The notes beneath the pieces are model-generated. The model ran no database searches and was not told where the DNA came from. It saw nothing but the letters and a program-made list of their open reading frames with translations. A DNA stretch of 13,585 nt, taken from contig JAWDMK010000017.1 in the NCBI GenBank assembly GCA_046536675.1, positions 1 to 13,585 on the forward strand. The letters are read 5' to 3'. This stretch comes from JAGDYD01 sp046536675. GTDB lineage: Archaea > Micrarchaeota > Micrarchaeia > Micrarchaeales > CABMGC01. The position numbers and the translations under genes were made by a program. Of the stretch, positions 12,393 through 13,585 are shown one piece after another; within the stretch, counting starts at the first letter, position 1; every line of letters starts with the position of its first letter.

Positions 12393-13427
12393 ATGGATGA
12401 CTTGCTTAATGCTGCGATGCAGGGTGCTGATGAAAGTGACCTGTTCAAGCCAAGAATTGCTGTTGCTGGAGTTGGCGGCGGCGGGAACAATACTGTAAAT
12501 AGGCTTAGTACCCTTGACATAAAAGGAGCAAGCCTATATGCATTCAATACTGATTCCAAGCACTTGAATATGCTTAATCCTTCTATAAAGAAGCTTACGA
12601 TAGGCTATTCTATAACCCACGGTCTAGGCGCTGGAGGTTTTCCAGACATTGGCGAAAAAGCTGCAGAGATAAGCAGAGATGAGATTAGCTTATTGCTTAA
12701 AGATACGAACATGCTCTTCCTATGCGCTGGAATGGGTGGTGGCACGGGAACAGGTGCTGCGCCTGTTGTAGCGAGAATAGCGAAGGAGAACGGCGCAATA
12801 GTAATAGGCATAGTAACGCTACCATTTGCATTAGAAAAAGTAAGATTTGAGGTTGCGAGAAAAGGGATAGAGAAGTTAAGGCAGAATGTTGATACGCTGA
12901 TTGTTATAGATAACCAGAGGCTCGTTAGCTTGTATCCAAATCTTGCGATAGAACAAGCTTTTATGCTTGCCGACGAGATAACCGCAAGGGCTGTGCGTGG
13001 CATTACAGAAACAATAACACAGCCAAGCTTAATTAACCTGGATTTTGCAGATGTAAGAGCTATAATGAGCGGTGGCGGAATATCGATGATAAGTGTTGGC
13101 AGCGCACAGGGGCCTGACAGAGTAAATGAGGTTGTCAGGGATACACTCAAAAATAAGCTCCTTGATGTTAACTATGAAGGGGCTACAGGCGTTCTTCTCC
13201 ACATAACTGGCGGACCAGACATGACATTGGGAGAAGCAAATGAGATAGGGACAAAGTTGACTGAATTCGTATCGCCAAATGCAAACGTTACGTGGGGCGC
13301 AAGACTCGACAACGAATACCAGGGAAGGGTTGAAGTGATAGCAATCTTCACGGGCGTTACAAGTCCTTCCATATTTGGCAAAAAGAGCGAAAATGAGGGC
13401 GAAGACTTAGGCCTCGGATACATCTAA
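12393..13427 (+). CDS. ftsZ: Cell division GTPase FtsZ
   Basis: FtsZ polymerises in a GTP-dependent manner into the division ring. The 344-residue product has the nucleotide-binding GVGGGGNN (26-33), the tubulin signature GGGTGTG (115-121), FEVARKGIEKL and IVIDNQRL in the core, and the T7 catalytic loop NLDFADV (215-221) that completes the GTPase site of the next subunit. A C-terminal domain follows, and the tail from about 325 (FGKKSENEGEDLGLGYI) is short and acidic, lacking a long linker. I cannot decide between the archaeal FtsZ1 and FtsZ2 paralogues. ATG 12393 follows GGTGT with four-base spacing. No secE/nusG genes follow directly, unlike many euryarchaeal ftsZ loci. Confidence 0.96.
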   Translation: MDDLLNAAMQGADESDLFKPRIAVAGVGGGGNNTVNRLSTLDIKGASLYAFNTDSKHLNMLNPSIKKLTIGYSITHGLGAGGFPDIGEKAAEISRDEISLLLKDTNMLFLCAGMGGGTGTGAAPVVARIAKENGAIVIGIVTLPFALEKVRFEVARKGIEKLRQNVDTLIVIDNQRLVSLYPNLAIEQAFMLADEITARAVRGITETITQPSLINLDFADVRAIMSGGGISMISVGSAQGPDRVNEVVRDTLKNKLLDVNYEGATGVLLHITGGPDMTLGEANEIGTKLTEFVSPNANVTWGARLDNEYQGRVEVIAIFTGVTSPSIFGKKSENEGEDLGLGYI

Positions 13428-13438
13428 TTTTATTTTTT
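13428..13438 (+). terminator. T-rich terminator directly after ftsZ
   Basis: TTTTATTTTTT begins at the base after the stop codon, a typical archaeal U-tract terminator. Confidence 0.6.
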
Positions 13439-13585
13439 AGTTATTCTCTTTCTCCTTATCACAGTAGCGTGTTGAAATTTTAAAAACCTTCGTTTCGAAT
13501 GTAAATTTAATCCCTACAGCAGGGGTTACTTTCTCTCTTTCGACGGTAAAACCCCTGCAATAAGTAGGGAAGAGGCCACAAATAT
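13437..13585 (-). CDS. Possible 3' end of a convergent gene, unrecognised, running off the window
   Basis: The minus-strand frame ending in TAA at 13437-13439 stays open to the right edge (about 48 codons). Its product ends in a plausible beta-rich tail (CRGFTVEREKV, GIKFTFETKVFKIS, then a charged end). A stop nine bases from the ftsZ stop would fit the tight convergent packing seen here. Against it, such an open stretch at an edge can occur by chance, it uses ATT rather than the ATA common in neighbouring genes, and a strong nested inverted repeat lies inside. I do not recognise a family. Confidence 0.3.
   Translation of the reverse strand, partial: ICGLFPTYCRGFTVEREKVTPAVGIKFTFETKVFKISTRYCDKEKENN
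13511..13570 (+). ncRNA. Nested inverted repeat, candidate structured RNA
   Basis: Outer arms TCCCTAC (13511-13517) and GTAGGGA (13564-13570) enclose inner arms GCAGGGGTT (13519-13527) and AACCCCTGC (13550-13558). This gives 16 base pairs with a 1/5 internal loop and a 22-base apical loop. A TATA-like TTTTAAAAA (13479-13487) lies about 26 bases before the outer arm, so an RNA could start at the hairpin. An ACA follows at 13578, but the pocket geometry does not fit a standard H/ACA guide. No known RNA family was recognised. Confidence 0.35.

Noticed and set aside
12605..13150. 181-residue minus-strand ORF opposite ftsZ
   Set aside because: It is a Ser/Pro/Ile-rich antisense shadow of ftsZ with no recognisable motif; the sense frame has all FtsZ signatures.
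13511..13585. H/ACA guide RNA or a tRNA with a 7-bp acceptor-like stem
   Set aside because: The left side of the internal loop is one base and the ACA spacing is too long for H/ACA; there is no D, anticodon or T arm for a tRNA.
1..13585. CRISPR arrays, insertion sequences, integrase or phage genes
   Set aside because: No spaced direct repeats, transposase motifs or terminal inverted repeats were seen; the gene content is core-like.

Overview
The window looks like an AT-rich, gene-dense archaeal chromosome segment. It carries archaeal-type genes (ribosomal protein eS26, an archaeal class III signal-peptide pilin, ScpA/ScpB, a COG2522-like HTH regulator, FtsZ, PolX with a PHP domain), Shine-Dalgarno boxes matching the archaeal 16S tail, TATA-like boxes and T-run terminators. 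The short genes, near-zero spacing, overlapping convergent stops and the pilin start (QSAMEYLMTYGWAIL) suggest a DPANN lineage of Micrarchaeota/ARMAN type. That placement is inference, not a search result.

Layout, left to right. (1) A minus-strand 1-pyrroline-5-carboxylate dehydrogenase runs off the left edge. (2) Divergent from it, scpA and scpB overlap and encode the non-SMC subunits of condensin. (3) A small unrecognised minus-strand gene and a PduO-type cobalamin adenosyltransferase follow; the latter shares an AT-rich promoter region with a divergent tRNA-Val(CAC). (4) A eukaryote-type phosphomannomutase converges with a beta-class carbonic anhydrase. (5) A transglutaminase-like protein without the usual catalytic residues converges, sharing a CTAG, with a zinc-finger membrane protein that is co-directional with eS26. 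(6) Divergent from eS26 is a probable operon: an RpiB-like protein without the usual catalytic loop, a small HTH regulator and glutamate dehydrogenase. (7) PolX (minus), then a pilin-like secreted protein and FtsZ (plus). (8) The right edge holds a nested inverted repeat, or possibly the 3' end of a convergent gene. No gene-free stretch exceeds 300 bases.

Functional links: P5C dehydrogenase yields glutamate and glutamate dehydrogenase converts it to 2-oxoglutarate, so the window holds two steps of proline/glutamate catabolism. ScpAB and FtsZ serve chromosome segregation and division, PolX serves DNA repair, and eS26 and tRNA-Val serve translation.

The most notable observation is a strict translation-start grammar. 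Seven genes have GGTGA or GGTGT followed by exactly four bases and then ATG, GTG or TTG. The same element in the same register precedes an ATA codon at 8373, directly after the TAG of the upstream gene and in its frame. Reading from this ATA restores the N-terminal segment expected of the HTH family. This points to a non-canonical ATA start, or less likely TAG read-through. Two further proteins (RpiB-like and transglutaminase-like) keep their fold signatures but appear to have lost their active sites.
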